From Armatimonadota bacterium (lineage in GTDB: Bacteria > Vulcanimicrobiota > JACPDT01): 36,533 bases of DNA. Both the position numbers and the translations under genes were made by a program. Below the pieces are notes generated by a model. The model made no database searches. It saw nothing but the letters and a program-made list of their open reading frames with translations, and was not told the origin of the DNA. Below, piece by piece: positions 25,348 through 32,996 of this stretch; the first letter of the stretch is position 1, and every line of letters begins with the position of its first letter. The DNA lies in contig JACPDT010000084.1 in assembly GCA_016183865.1 (NCBI GenBank), forward strand, positions 1-36,533. The letters are read 5' to 3'.

Positions 25348-25417
25348 CCCTGGAATCGGGCCGGTTGTATTACGAAAAGGGAAGGAAAAGATGGGGAGTT
25401 GTTCACATTTCGGCAAC

Positions 25418-25430
25418 GATTGTGACAATC
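25418..25430. promoter_or_regulatory. 13-bp perfect palindrome upstream of peptidase 3
   Basis: GATTGT-G-ACAATC, 85 bp before the ATG of peptidase 3 and between the terminator and that gene. It is a plausible dimeric operator. I could not place a confident -35/-10 pair in 25365-25500. Confidence 0.4.
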
Positions 25431-25514
25431 CAGTGACCGGAACGTCATGAAGCTGTGTGATAGGATCATGAAGGGAAGGGTCCTGCCTTTCAGTCGCAAA
25501 GGAGGGTTCAGGTG

Positions 25515-26513
25515 ATGGGAGAACCGGTGGAAAAAATCGGCAAAGCCAAGGAGAAACAGCCTCAAGAGGTCATGAACTCCGGCTTCCAGGCAATCGGCAA
25601 TGAACAAAAAGTGCCTCCGGAAACGCAACCGGAGGATTTGACCGCTTTTTCCCCTCTAGTCCAGGATGGTGGGCCTCAATGGGGAGTGCCGGCGCGCGAT
25701 GATGAGGTATTCCCCTGGGGCGACAACTCCGCAATGACCGGTTTGGAGAAGCTCAAGCAGTGGTCTGCGAGAAAGAAAGAGGATCGAGCCTTTACGGATA
25801 ATCCCGAAGCTGTGAAGGCTTCGTTGATGAATGACGATATCCCACCGGACCAGAAGCAACTGATCTCAAACGCTCTGGATCCCATACCCGTGGATCACCT
25901 GGCTGACTTGAGTCATGACGGCATAAAGATCCAGGTGGCGGAAAACAGTGATCAATACGCGCATTATAGAAAAAAGGATTCCACCATTTACCTGAGCCAA
26001 CAACTGATGGACGATCTGTCCGATCCCGCCAAAAAGGATCAGGCGGAAACCGTCATCAGGCACGAGATCGGTCATGCCTTTCTTGACTCCTATGTGCTGG
26101 GAAAGGGGAACTTTCGCAACGGCTTTCTGAATTACGTTTCCAAGGGACCTGGCGGCGCTCCGGATTCTCCCCCGGAGACTCAGTACGGGGATTATGGTTT
26201 CCAGGAAACGGGCGATCTTCTGGAGAATGATAAACCCCTGCCTGACAGCAAGCCCGGGGAGATTCACGTGAATGATGAGCGGGAAGAGCAATTCGCCGAT
26301 GCCTATGCGACCTTTTTCAGCCCTGACGGTCATGGCAAGGGACGGTTGCTGCGAAGCGGAGACACACAGGCTTTTGCCCTGTTTGTAGGGAGCAAGTCCG
26401 ACAAACAGGTCAGAATCGGAAATCCCTTCGCCAAACCTCTTGACGTCACACAGGATCCCTACTACAACCAGGCTACGTCCGATGACGATCCCTGGGGGGT
26501 ATGGGCCAGGTAG
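25515..26513 (+). CDS. HEIGH metallopeptidase-like protein, paralog 3
   Basis: About 332 residues. The N-terminal linker is rich in Glu, Lys and Gln and carries SPLVQ (46-50). A helical segment (NDDIPPDQKQLISNALDPIP) leads to YAHYRKKDSTIYLS, then H183-E-I-G-H187 in IRHEIGHAFLDSYVLG, then E257/E258 in NDEREEQFADAYATFFSP. The terminus is SDDDPWGVWAR, a near-copy of the other two. No Sec signal is seen. ATG at 25515 follows GGAGGG at 8 nt; a GTG lies one codon before. Kinase copy 2 begins 24 bp after the stop, exactly the spacing seen after paralog 2. Proteolytic activity is inferred from the zinc motifs only. Confidence 0.75.
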   Translation: MGEPVEKIGKAKEKQPQEVMNSGFQAIGNEQKVPPETQPEDLTAFSPLVQDGGPQWGVPARDDEVFPWGDNSAMTGLEKLKQWSARKKEDRAFTDNPEAVKASLMNDDIPPDQKQLISNALDPIPVDHLADLSHDGIKIQVAENSDQYAHYRKKDSTIYLSQQLMDDLSDPAKKDQAETVIRHEIGHAFLDSYVLGKGNFRNGFLNYVSKGPGGAPDSPPETQYGDYGFQETGDLLENDKPLPDSKPGEIHVNDEREEQFADAYATFFSPDGHGKGRLLRSGDTQAFALFVGSKSDKQVRIGNPFAKPLDVTQDPYYNQATSDDDPWGVWAR

Positions 26514-26537
26514 GGGGAGGTTCCCAAAAGTCTTTCT

Positions 26538-28427
26538 GTGACCCGATCAAGGCATGAGAAACGGTTTGCTCTCTGTATTTCCATTCTGACGCTTCCGGGG
26601 CTCTTTCTTTCCATTCATGCGATTCAGGCGTCCAATCGGATGGACGTCTTCTTCTTTGCGGTTCTTCTTTTTCTTTTTAGCTTCATAGAAGTGCCCTTGC
26701 CCAGGATAGGGATCTATTTTCGCCTCACAGCCGCCATCCTCTTCGGCGCCGTTCTCGTTCTGGGGCCGGCGGCGGCCTGGATCGCCCTTCTCGTCTCACT
26801 GGCCAATTCGGGAATCCGCAAATATCGCTGGTATGCGGCCTTGTTCAATGGTTCCCATGATTTTTTGTGTGTCGGCGCCTCTGCCTGGGTGTATCTGGCC
26901 TCAGGGGGACGAATTCCCGTGGGGGAGGTGGGATTCCATTCCCTCTTACCCGCACTTGCCGCCGCCGGGGTCCTCTTCCTTACCGACTATGTCTTGACCA
27001 ATTTTGCGGTGTCCGTTTCCATGGGAAAGCCGCCATGGCACCCCCTTTACGACATACGGGCCGCTTTGCTGGACGCGGGCCTGTTCCCTCTCGGGATACT
27101 GGTTTCTCTCTGCTATTCTTACTGGGGTGTATCGTCGCTTCTTCTCGTGGGATTTCCGATTCTCCTGACATCCGCCGTTCTGGGCTATGCCCTCAGGGGA
27201 ACCGGGCAACTTGATGAGCTGAAGGTGGTTCTGGACACCGCCTCCCAGATCAACTCTTCCCTGGATTTGGAGGAGATTCTGCAGGCCATCGTTTCCCGTA
27301 TCTCAAAAGTCGTGATGCCTGAGGAATGTCTTATTGCTCTCTTGCGTTCCGGACCGGATGAATGGATGATCCTGGATGCCCGGAAATGTGGAGGGCCTGC
27401 TCAGCGCATTCCGGCCAAAGAGCATGCCAGAGCGGAATTGGATCGGGTTCAGGAAGGGGCTGTGATGACGGATGGCCTGACGTTTCCTGTACTGGATTCC
27501 CTTTTCTTTCCCGGGCGTTTCCCCAAAATGGTCTTCCCTGTTCGTACAGAGGGGCGGATTGCGGGTCTGATCGTTCTTGTCACCCAGAGCTATTTTCTGG
27601 AGGAGCATAGAAAGCTTGTGGATATTTTCGCACAGCAGAGCGGAAGTGCCATCAAAAACGCAAGAATGTACTCCGACCTCAAGGGGGCCCAGGCCCGGAT
27701 GATCGAGTCCAGCAAGATGGCTGCCCTGGGTCAATTGGCTGCAGGGGTGGCCCATGAGGTCAACAATCCCCTTGCGGCGATTCTTACTTCCGTTCAGCTC
27801 ATGTCGGGCCCGCAAACGGATTCTGAGCTTCGCCAGGAAGGAGTCCGACTGATCAAGGAAGGGATCGCCCGGTGCAAGAAGATCGTGAACCAGCTCCTCC
27901 AGTATGCACATGGGGGCGCAACGAACAGAGATCTCGGGGTTCACAGGGAAGTGGAGGTCAGCCAGGTAGTGGAAGACACGTTGATTCTCTTCCAGGAATC
28001 TTTCAGAAAAGTTGGAATTCAGGTCTCATCCGACTATCATCCACCATGCCTTGTGCGGGCCAATCCACAGGATCTCAGTCAACTGTTCACAAATCTCCTG
28101 CTGAATGCCCGGGATGCCGTCGAGGAGCGTCAAGAAAAGGGAGAGATCCCCTCAGGAGCGCTCATTTCCATAAAAACCGGCTCCGATGATGGGTACTCCT
28201 TTATCGAGATCCTGGACAATGGCGTGGGAATTCAGTCCGAGGTTCTGCCCAGAATCTTTGATCCCTTTTTCACCACAAAGGAAGTGGGAAAGGGCTCCGG
28301 ACTCGGCCTTGCCAATGCCATGTCCATTGCAAGGAAGTACGGAGGAGACATTCAGGTATCATCGAAAATTGGGGAAACCCTCTTTTCCGTGAAGTTTCCA
28401 GACGGGAGAAACGAAATTGTCCAGTGA
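26538..28427 (+). CDS. Membrane sensor histidine kinase with GAF domain, copy 2
   Basis: 629 residues, GTG start, paralogous to copy 1 along its whole length. About eight membrane helices (PLPRIGIYFRLTAAILFGAV, LGPAAAWIALLVSLANSGI), then a GAF domain (LDTASQINSSLDLEEILQAI). H406 lies in LAAGVAHEVNNPLAAI, followed by N-box LLLNARDAV, G1 LDNGVGIQ, FDPFFTTKEVG and GKGSGLGLANAM. The membrane domain is conserved between copies in overall pattern but varies in the loops, which would fit different ligands. The stop TGA lies inside the first codons of the receiver/HD-GYP gene (11-bp overlap), so kinase and regulator are translationally coupled and are the likely cognate pair. Confidence 0.92.
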   Translation: MTRSRHEKRFALCISILTLPGLFLSIHAIQASNRMDVFFFAVLLFLFSFIEVPLPRIGIYFRLTAAILFGAVLVLGPAAAWIALLVSLANSGIRKYRWYAALFNGSHDFLCVGASAWVYLASGGRIPVGEVGFHSLLPALAAAGVLFLTDYVLTNFAVSVSMGKPPWHPLYDIRAALLDAGLFPLGILVSLCYSYWGVSSLLLVGFPILLTSAVLGYALRGTGQLDELKVVLDTASQINSSLDLEEILQAIVSRISKVVMPEECLIALLRSGPDEWMILDARKCGGPAQRIPAKEHARAELDRVQEGAVMTDGLTFPVLDSLFFPGRFPKMVFPVRTEGRIAGLIVLVTQSYFLEEHRKLVDIFAQQSGSAIKNARMYSDLKGAQARMIESSKMAALGQLAAGVAHEVNNPLAAILTSVQLMSGPQTDSELRQEGVRLIKEGIARCKKIVNQLLQYAHGGATNRDLGVHREVEVSQVVEDTLILFQESFRKVGIQVSSDYHPPCLVRANPQDLSQLFTNLLLNARDAVEERQEKGEIPSGALISIKTGSDDGYSFIEILDNGVGIQSEVLPRIFDPFFTTKEVGKGSGLGLANAMSIARKYGGDIQVSSKIGETLFSVKFPDGRNEIVQ

Positions 28428-30060
28428 GAAGATCCTTGTCGTAGAAGACGACCCCCTGGTGAGGGAGGCATTGAAACTCACTCTCAAACAGGCCGGATAC
28501 GATGTCTCCACCGCTTCCGACGGACGGGAGGCCATTTCCCTTGCTGAGAAGGAATCCTTCGATCTTTTCATCATGGATGTGCGAATGCCCGGGATAGACG
28601 GCATCGAGTCTCTTTCGCGGATGAAGGAATCTCAGCCTGAAGCCCAGAGTATTGTCATGACCGGCTATGCGGATCGGGACGCCCCCGTGAAGGCTCTCCG
28701 CCTGGGGGCGGCGGACTACTTCTACAAACCCTTTGACCCGGAGGAGCTTCTCCGGAGTGTCCGCCATCATTTGGAGAAGTGCCGCCTGACCCGCAATGAG
28801 CGGGTTGTCTCAAAAAGGCTCCTCCAATCCAACCTCCAAACTCTCAAACAGGTCGCCCTTCTTGTGGAGGACCGGAACCGCTGGTTCCGCGGCCATTCCC
28901 GAAGGACCGCGGAATGGGCGGTTCGGGTTGCCAGGAAACTGGAGCTGGATCCGGAGCGGATCGAGCTCCTTGAGACGGCGGCACTCCTTCACGATATCGG
29001 ACAGATCTATGTTCAGGAAGAGATCCTGGGGAAACCCGGAGAGCTTTCCCCGGAGGAGCGGGAAGCCGTTCGCGCCCATCCTGTTCTGGCCCGTGAGTTT
29101 CTGGGCGCTGTTTCGGAGTTTCGCGAGATTCTGTACATCATTCATCACCATCACGAATGGTGGAACGGCAAGGGGTATCCATCGGGCCTTTCGGGTGAGG
29201 AGATTCCTATCGAATCACGGATCCTGTCCGTTTGCGAGGCCTATGACGCTCTGATCAGTCCCCGTCCCCACAGAGGCGCCTTTTCCACGGATGAGGCCTT
29301 TGAGGTTCTCAGGACCCATTCCGGCACCCAGTTTGACGGAGATATCGTAAAAACCCTCATTTCCCGCGTAAACCATCCGGAGGATGGGTCGGATGAGGGC
29401 GCCCTTCCCGAGGATCGGGATACCCTGGGCACATTGGAGCTTCTGGCGAGGGCGTATGAGCAGGTGGACAGCGATCTTGCCGTGGAGGCATTTCAGCGTC
29501 TTTCCGCCCTTTCGGAGTCCTCTTCCGGTCGTCGTCCCCTCCTTCGGAGTCTCCTGAGCCTGGCTTCTCTGTATCGTCGTCAGGGGAATCTCCTGAAAGC
29601 CCGTACCTGTGTGGAGCTTCTTTTGGAGAAATCCCGGGAGCAGATGGATTTTTTGTATCGCGGCGAGGGCTTGCTTTTGGATGGCGCGATTTTTCTTTCA
29701 GAGCAGCGTTATGAGGAGGCTTCCGCGAGCTTTCAGGAGGCATCCCGTCATTTTTCTCACCTGGACCGCCGTGCGGAGAAGGCGAAGGCCGATCTCTTTC
29801 TGGCCCGTTCGGGCCAGGCTTCCGGCTCGGAGTTTTTGTCCCATCTTCGGAGCTCTTTTTCGGTTCTGGAGTCTCTGAGCAGTGTGGAGCATGAGGATAT
29901 TCTCTTAGGGGAGCGAGACTTGTTGTCTCCTGTGGTCCTGTATGGATTGAGAGATCAGGAGCTTCGTCCTGTGGCTTCCGGGATTTGCCTGGGTTGGGGA
30001 GCAGGGCTTCCAGATTCTTCTCAATCAACAGATCATCGAGGATGGGGAATGGAAGAGTAA
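28417..30060 (+). CDS. Response regulator with HD-GYP domain and helical repeat region
   Basis: 547 residues from TTG at 28417, the start supported by the homologous MASSEKIL at 35946. Residues 1-120 are a receiver domain with phospho-acceptor D54 (DLFIMDVRMPGIDG), conserved T (SIVMTGYADRD) and K (YFYKPFDP). Residues about 150-320 form an HD-GYP domain: HSRRTAEWAVRVARKL, ETAALLHDIGQ, HHHHEWWNGKGYPSGL. The usual HDIGK Lys is Gln; the metal-binding His/Asp and the GYP loop remain, so c-di-GMP hydrolysis is possible. Residues 340-520 are TPR-like helices. The last about 35 residues (after ASGICLG) look like out-of-frame translation, because the following activator module continues in the +1 frame. 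Confidence 0.85.
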   Translation: MSSEKILVVEDDPLVREALKLTLKQAGYDVSTASDGREAISLAEKESFDLFIMDVRMPGIDGIESLSRMKESQPEAQSIVMTGYADRDAPVKALRLGAADYFYKPFDPEELLRSVRHHLEKCRLTRNERVVSKRLLQSNLQTLKQVALLVEDRNRWFRGHSRRTAEWAVRVARKLELDPERIELLETAALLHDIGQIYVQEEILGKPGELSPEEREAVRAHPVLAREFLGAVSEFREILYIIHHHHEWWNGKGYPSGLSGEEIPIESRILSVCEAYDALISPRPHRGAFSTDEAFEVLRTHSGTQFDGDIVKTLISRVNHPEDGSDEGALPEDRDTLGTLELLARAYEQVDSDLAVEAFQRLSALSESSSGRRPLLRSLLSLASLYRRQGNLLKARTCVELLLEKSREQMDFLYRGEGLLLDGAIFLSEQRYEEASASFQEASRHFSHLDRRAEKAKADLFLARSGQASGSEFLSHLRSSFSVLESLSSVEHEDILLGERDLLSPVVLYGLRDQELRPVASGICLGWGAGLPDSSQSTDHRGWGMEE

Positions 30061-30079
30061 GAAGGCCAGACTCTTTCTC

Positions 30080-30736
30080 GTGTATCTCTTGATTCACAGA
30101 GGTCGTGCAGTGGGAGAAGACAAGATCATGGAGACCTTCTGGCCGGGAGACCCTGAAAAGGCGCAGAACAGCCTGTATTCCACCCTCCATCGGCTCAGGA
30201 AAGCCCTTGAGAAAAAGGGCGACGGCAGCCTCGCCGACCCTGTCCTTCATCAAGGCAAGGGTTATGGTTTCAACACAGATATCCAGCACTCTTTCGATGT
30301 GGAAGAATTTGAGAGCTCTTATGAAAAGGGAGCGCGTCTCTGGGAGAGCAGGCAGAGGGGCGATGCAGCAGCTCATTTCCAGCGGGCTGACCGGCTCTAT
30401 GGAGGTGAGTTCCTGGAGGGCGTCTACGAAGATTGGGCCCTGGCCGTGAGGGAACGCCTGGAGCGCAAGTACCTGGATGTTCTGGTCTATCTGGCTCAAT
30501 TCTATAACGAAGATGGACGTTTCGATCTCGGAATCAGCTATGCCGAGAGGGCAGTGGATATGGAGCGATGCGAGGAGCGGGCCCATGCAGAGCTCATGAA
30601 CGGCTATTTCCGCTCAGGAAAACGCGATCTCGCAGTACGCCAATATCACACCCTCTGCAAAATCCTGAAGGACCACCTGGGTCTTTCCCCATCCCCTCCC
30701 ACGGTCCGCCTTCACCTTCAGATTACGCAATCCTGA
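30080..30736 (+). CDS. SARP/BTAD-type transcriptional activator module, probably the frameshifted 3' part of the preceding gene
   Basis: The reading frame contains the C-terminal half of an OmpR-like winged helix (LLIHRGRAVGEDKIMETFWP, NSLYSTLHRLRKALEKKG, GYGFNTDI). A bacterial transcriptional activation domain follows (FLEGVYEDWALAVRERLERK, AERAVDMERCEERAHAELM, CKILKDHLGLSPSP). GTG at 30080 is the first start in this frame, but the open frame upstream (from about 30009) already reads FQILLNQQII, EDGEW, KSKKARLF, the expected first strands and helix of the same winged helix. No start codon lies there. The domain therefore most likely belonged to the receiver/HD-GYP gene and was separated by a one-base change near 29995-30015. 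A programmed shift is also conceivable. Confidence 0.75.
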   Translation: MYLLIHRGRAVGEDKIMETFWPGDPEKAQNSLYSTLHRLRKALEKKGDGSLADPVLHQGKGYGFNTDIQHSFDVEEFESSYEKGARLWESRQRGDAAAHFQRADRLYGGEFLEGVYEDWALAVRERLERKYLDVLVYLAQFYNEDGRFDLGISYAERAVDMERCEERAHAELMNGYFRSGKRDLAVRQYHTLCKILKDHLGLSPSPPTVRLHLQITQS

Positions 30737-30783
30737 GAATGACAACCCGTCGGAAGCGCTTATTTCCCCGATGACAAGCATCT

Positions 30784-30813
30784 GCGGCCCCACAGCCCCT
30801 CTGTGAGGGCCGC
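30784..30813. terminator. GC-rich hairpin after the BTAD module (copy A of the RTX-gene terminator)
   Basis: GCGGCCC-CACAG pairs with CTGTGAGGGCCGC with one bulge; no T-run follows. It is a diverged copy of the hairpin at 34509-34541. Confidence 0.5.
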
Positions 30814-30869
30814 CAGAAAACCTCCTTCCCTCATCAACTACCCGGGCCAGTTACCGTATTCCACATTCC
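30796..30869. repeat. 74-bp direct repeat, copy A
   Basis: Identical to 34523-34596, offset 3727 bp. On the minus strand 30838-30869 encodes NVEYGNWPG-stop, the very C-terminus of the RTX-like protein, so this copy is a relic of that gene's 3' end plus its downstream hairpin. Confidence 0.9.
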
Positions 30870-30927
30870 GACGATGTTATACTGTTTTTAGTTGAAAAGA
30901 GAAAAGTGGCTCCTTCTCTGTCGTCCA

Positions 30928-31062
30928 TTTTTCCACTGGTACAACACTGCCCATTATCATTCCGGCATCGCATACCTTACACCGGAAACTGTCCATTTCG
31001 GCCAAGCGGCTCAGGTCCTTGCCGCCCGATACGAACGACTCCTTCAAGCCTATGAGGATCAC
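30928..31062 (+). mobile_element. Remnant of an IS3-type transposase C-terminus
   Basis: The frame FFHWYNTAHYHSGIAYLTPE followed by TVHFGQAAQVLAARYERLLQ and AYEDH matches the C-terminal integrase-core end of IS3-family transposases (W-Y-N-x-x-H-x-H-S-G-I pattern). The upstream catalytic D, D residues and any inverted repeats are missing, and it is fused to unrelated codons before the stop at about 31107. It lies just inside copy A of the direct repeat, so transposition probably helped bring in the following segment. It is not functional. Confidence 0.75.
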
Positions 31063-31103
31063 CTGTTCTTTTCAAGAATTTGTGGATTAGTAATCCCTGA
31101 AAT

Positions 31104-31132
31104 TTGACAAAAATATGGATTCATTATATACT
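31104..31132 (+). promoter_or_regulatory. Near-consensus promoter of DUF4143 ATPase 2, predicted leaderless
   Basis: TTGACA (31104-31109), 17-bp spacer, TATACT (31127-31132). Seven bases after the -10 box is the A of ATG at 31139. Confidence 0.75.
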
Positions 31133-31138
31133 GTGGAT

Positions 31139-32266
31139 ATGATAAAAAGGTTCTTCAGCAGGCTTGACACATATCTGATGCCTCAAAAAGTACTCGTCAT
31201 ATATGGACCAAGACGGGTGGGCAAAACGACGCTATTGAACGCCTTCTTGAAAAGTACCACACTCCGATATAAATTGGATTCCGGCGACAATATCCGGGTA
31301 CAGCAACTTCTCGGTTCCCGAGATTTTTCTCAGATTCTCCCTTATGCGGAAGGGTACGAGCTCATCGCCATAGACGAGGCACAACAAGTTCAGGGGATCG
31401 GCGCCGGCCTCAAGATCATAGTGGACCACGCCCCAAATATAAAGATCATTGCCACAGGTTCGTCCTCTTTCGATTTGGCCCACCAGGTCGGAGAGCCGCT
31501 GACGGGAAGAAAATTTACGATAACCCTTTATCCTATTGCTCAGCTTGAGTTGCTGGACAGGTACAACAGGTTCGAACTCTCACAGAAACTGGAGGATTTT
31601 CTCGTCTTTGGGTCCTATCCGGAGATCGTTACAGCCAAAAGTCGCAAAGAAAAAATTATGTTGTTGCAGGAAATCGCGGAATCTTATCTTCTGAAAGATA
31701 TCCTGGTCCTGGACAAGGTAAAAGGGTCGAAAGTCTTATTCGATCTCTTAAAACTTCTGGCGTTTCAAATCGGTAGTGAGGTCTCCTACAGCGAACTGGC
31801 GAACAGTTTGCGCATTGATGTGAAAACAGTGGCTCGCTATCTGGACCTCCTAACCAAGACCTTTGTCATCACACCCTTGCACGGATTCAGTCGCAATCTG
31901 CGTTCGGAGATTACCCGGAAACACAAGTACTTCTTCATTGATAACGGAGTGCGTAATGCCGTGATTTCCCAGTTCAATCCGCTGGAAGACAGGAATGACG
32001 GCGGACAGCTTTTCGAGAATTTCGTTTTCATCGAGCGACTAAAAAAACGTACATACCACGGTATCCTGGGCAACGCATATTTTTGGAGAACCTATGAACA
32101 ACAGGAAATTGACCTGGTGGAAGAAGGCGAGGGCAAGCTGCACGGATATGAATGCAAGTGGTCCACAAGAAGAAGAGCAACCCCGCCCAAACTATGGCGA
32201 ACAGCCTATCCGAAGGCGGGATTCTCTGCGATAACCCCTGAGAATTATCTGGAATTCATTACATAG
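31139..32266 (+). CDS. AAA ATPase with DUF4143-type C-terminal domain, second copy
   Basis: About 375 residues. Walker A is YGPRRVGKTTLL (22-33), Walker B YELIAIDEAQ, sensor-like IIATGSSSFDLA, and the C-terminal segment FWRTYEQQEIDLVEEGEG resembles the restriction-endonuclease-like end of DUF4143 proteins. It is a distant paralog of 397-1701 (same architecture, modest similarity) and is about 60 residues shorter. The start at 31139 is chosen because the promoter overlaps an earlier in-frame ATG at 31115; no SD is seen, as expected for a leaderless mRNA. Base composition is visibly more AT-rich than the Ada-AlkA/MGMT genes downstream, consistent with separate origin. Its role is unknown. Confidence 0.85.
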   Translation: MIKRFFSRLDTYLMPQKVLVIYGPRRVGKTTLLNAFLKSTTLRYKLDSGDNIRVQQLLGSRDFSQILPYAEGYELIAIDEAQQVQGIGAGLKIIVDHAPNIKIIATGSSSFDLAHQVGEPLTGRKFTITLYPIAQLELLDRYNRFELSQKLEDFLVFGSYPEIVTAKSRKEKIMLLQEIAESYLLKDILVLDKVKGSKVLFDLLKLLAFQIGSEVSYSELANSLRIDVKTVARYLDLLTKTFVITPLHGFSRNLRSEITRKHKYFFIDNGVRNAVISQFNPLEDRNDGGQLFENFVFIERLKKRTYHGILGNAYFWRTYEQQEIDLVEEGEGKLHGYECKWSTRRRATPPKLWRTAYPKAGFSAITPENYLEFIT

Positions 32267-32349
32267 AGATTTCAATTAAGAAGGAAGGATAAAGGATAGG
32301 AAAATCGTTTTTCTCTGTCCAGTGGTTTCCACGGGAAAGCGGAAACTCC

Positions 32350-32383
32350 TACCCCGATTTTCGGGGTTCTGAGGGGTATTTTT
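32350..32383 (+). terminator. Possible terminator after ATPase 2
   Basis: TACCCC (32350-32355) can pair with GGGGTA (32373-32378), followed by TTTTT. A competing inner stem ACCCCGA-TTT-TCGGGGT (32351-32367) shares the left arm. Confidence 0.5.
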
Positions 32384-32565
32384 CGGCAATGCCCGGGCTG
32401 TCGGCCTGTTTTCCTTGAAGTTTCAAGCGTAGATGTATTCGTGAAAGTACGCGTCGGCGGGAATCTCAGGATCAACCGTGTACGGCTCCCAGGTCTCCGC
32501 CACTCTGTGGCAAAATTTAGGTGGTGGATTTGGGGTCACCGGTTGCTTCCATGTCCGAAAACGGC
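32384..32565 (-). other. Intergenic stretch with a short protein-like fragment
   Basis: On the minus strand about 32428-32520 reads FCHRVAETWEPYTVDPEIPA, then DAYFHEYIYA and a stop. This looks like the C-terminal end of a lost gene, but I cannot name the family. Nothing else is seen. Confidence 0.3.
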
Positions 32566-32594
32566 TAGACCTCACATCCAGGATCTGCTATAAT
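32566..32594 (+). promoter_or_regulatory. Promoter of the Ada-AlkA gene, predicted leaderless
   Basis: TAGACC (4 of 6 to the -35 consensus), 17-bp spacer, perfect TATAAT at 32589-32594. ATG at 32601 is 7 bases after the -10 box, so start of transcription and translation coincide, as at 31139. Confidence 0.65.
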
Positions 32595-32600
32595 AGCCCC

Positions 32601-32996
32601 ATGAAACTCGACCCGGACGTATGTTATCAAGCCGCTCTAGCCCGTGATCCCCGCTTTGACGGGATATTCTTCATAGGTGTCGCCTCCACTGGAATCTACT
32701 GTCGGACCGTATGCACAGCCAGGATGCCTCGTCGAGAAAACTGTTCCTTTTTTCCCAGCGCGGCCGCTGCGGAGCGGGCGGGATTCCGTCCCTGTCTTCT
32801 TTGCCGCCCGGAGCTCGCGCCCGGCAACGCGCGCGTCGACGCTGTCGGCCGCTGGGCCGCTGCCGGCCTCAGTCGCATCGAAGATGGCGCCCTTGCCGAG
32901 AGAAGCCTGCAGAAACTGTCAGAGGAGATGGGGATCAGCGACCGTCACCTGCGACGCGTCGTGCAGGCCAAGTTCGGACGACCTGCCCATCATTGA
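32601..32996 (+). pseudogene. Ada metal-binding domain and partial AraC helix-turn-helix: 5' part of a disrupted Ada-AlkA gene
   Basis: 131 codons. The Ada N-terminal domain is intact, with zinc/acceptor cysteines C34, C38, C65 and C68 in the same spacing as E. coli Ada C38/C42/C69/C72 (IYCRTVCTAR, GFRPCLLCRPE). The first helices of the AraC-type domain follow (LSEEMGISDRHLRRVVQAKF). After KFG the frame runs out (RPAHH-stop). The DNA instead continues in another frame at DLPIIEVAMAGGF, the second half of the AraC domain. About 20-25 residues (the VELAQTRRLLLAKQLL-type helix) are missing, so a deletion removed them and shifted the frame. The short product might still sense methylphosphotriesters. 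Confidence 0.8.

Noticed and set aside
29357-30586. Long open frame (409 codons) on the minus strand
   Set aside because: It is antisense to the HD-GYP and BTAD coding regions, is rich in Pro/Arg/Ser in its C-terminal half and shows no domain.
32428-32520. Minus-strand fragment ending DAYFHEYIYA as a transposase or methyltransferase end
   Set aside because: Protein-like but too short to assign; reported only as an unnamed fragment.
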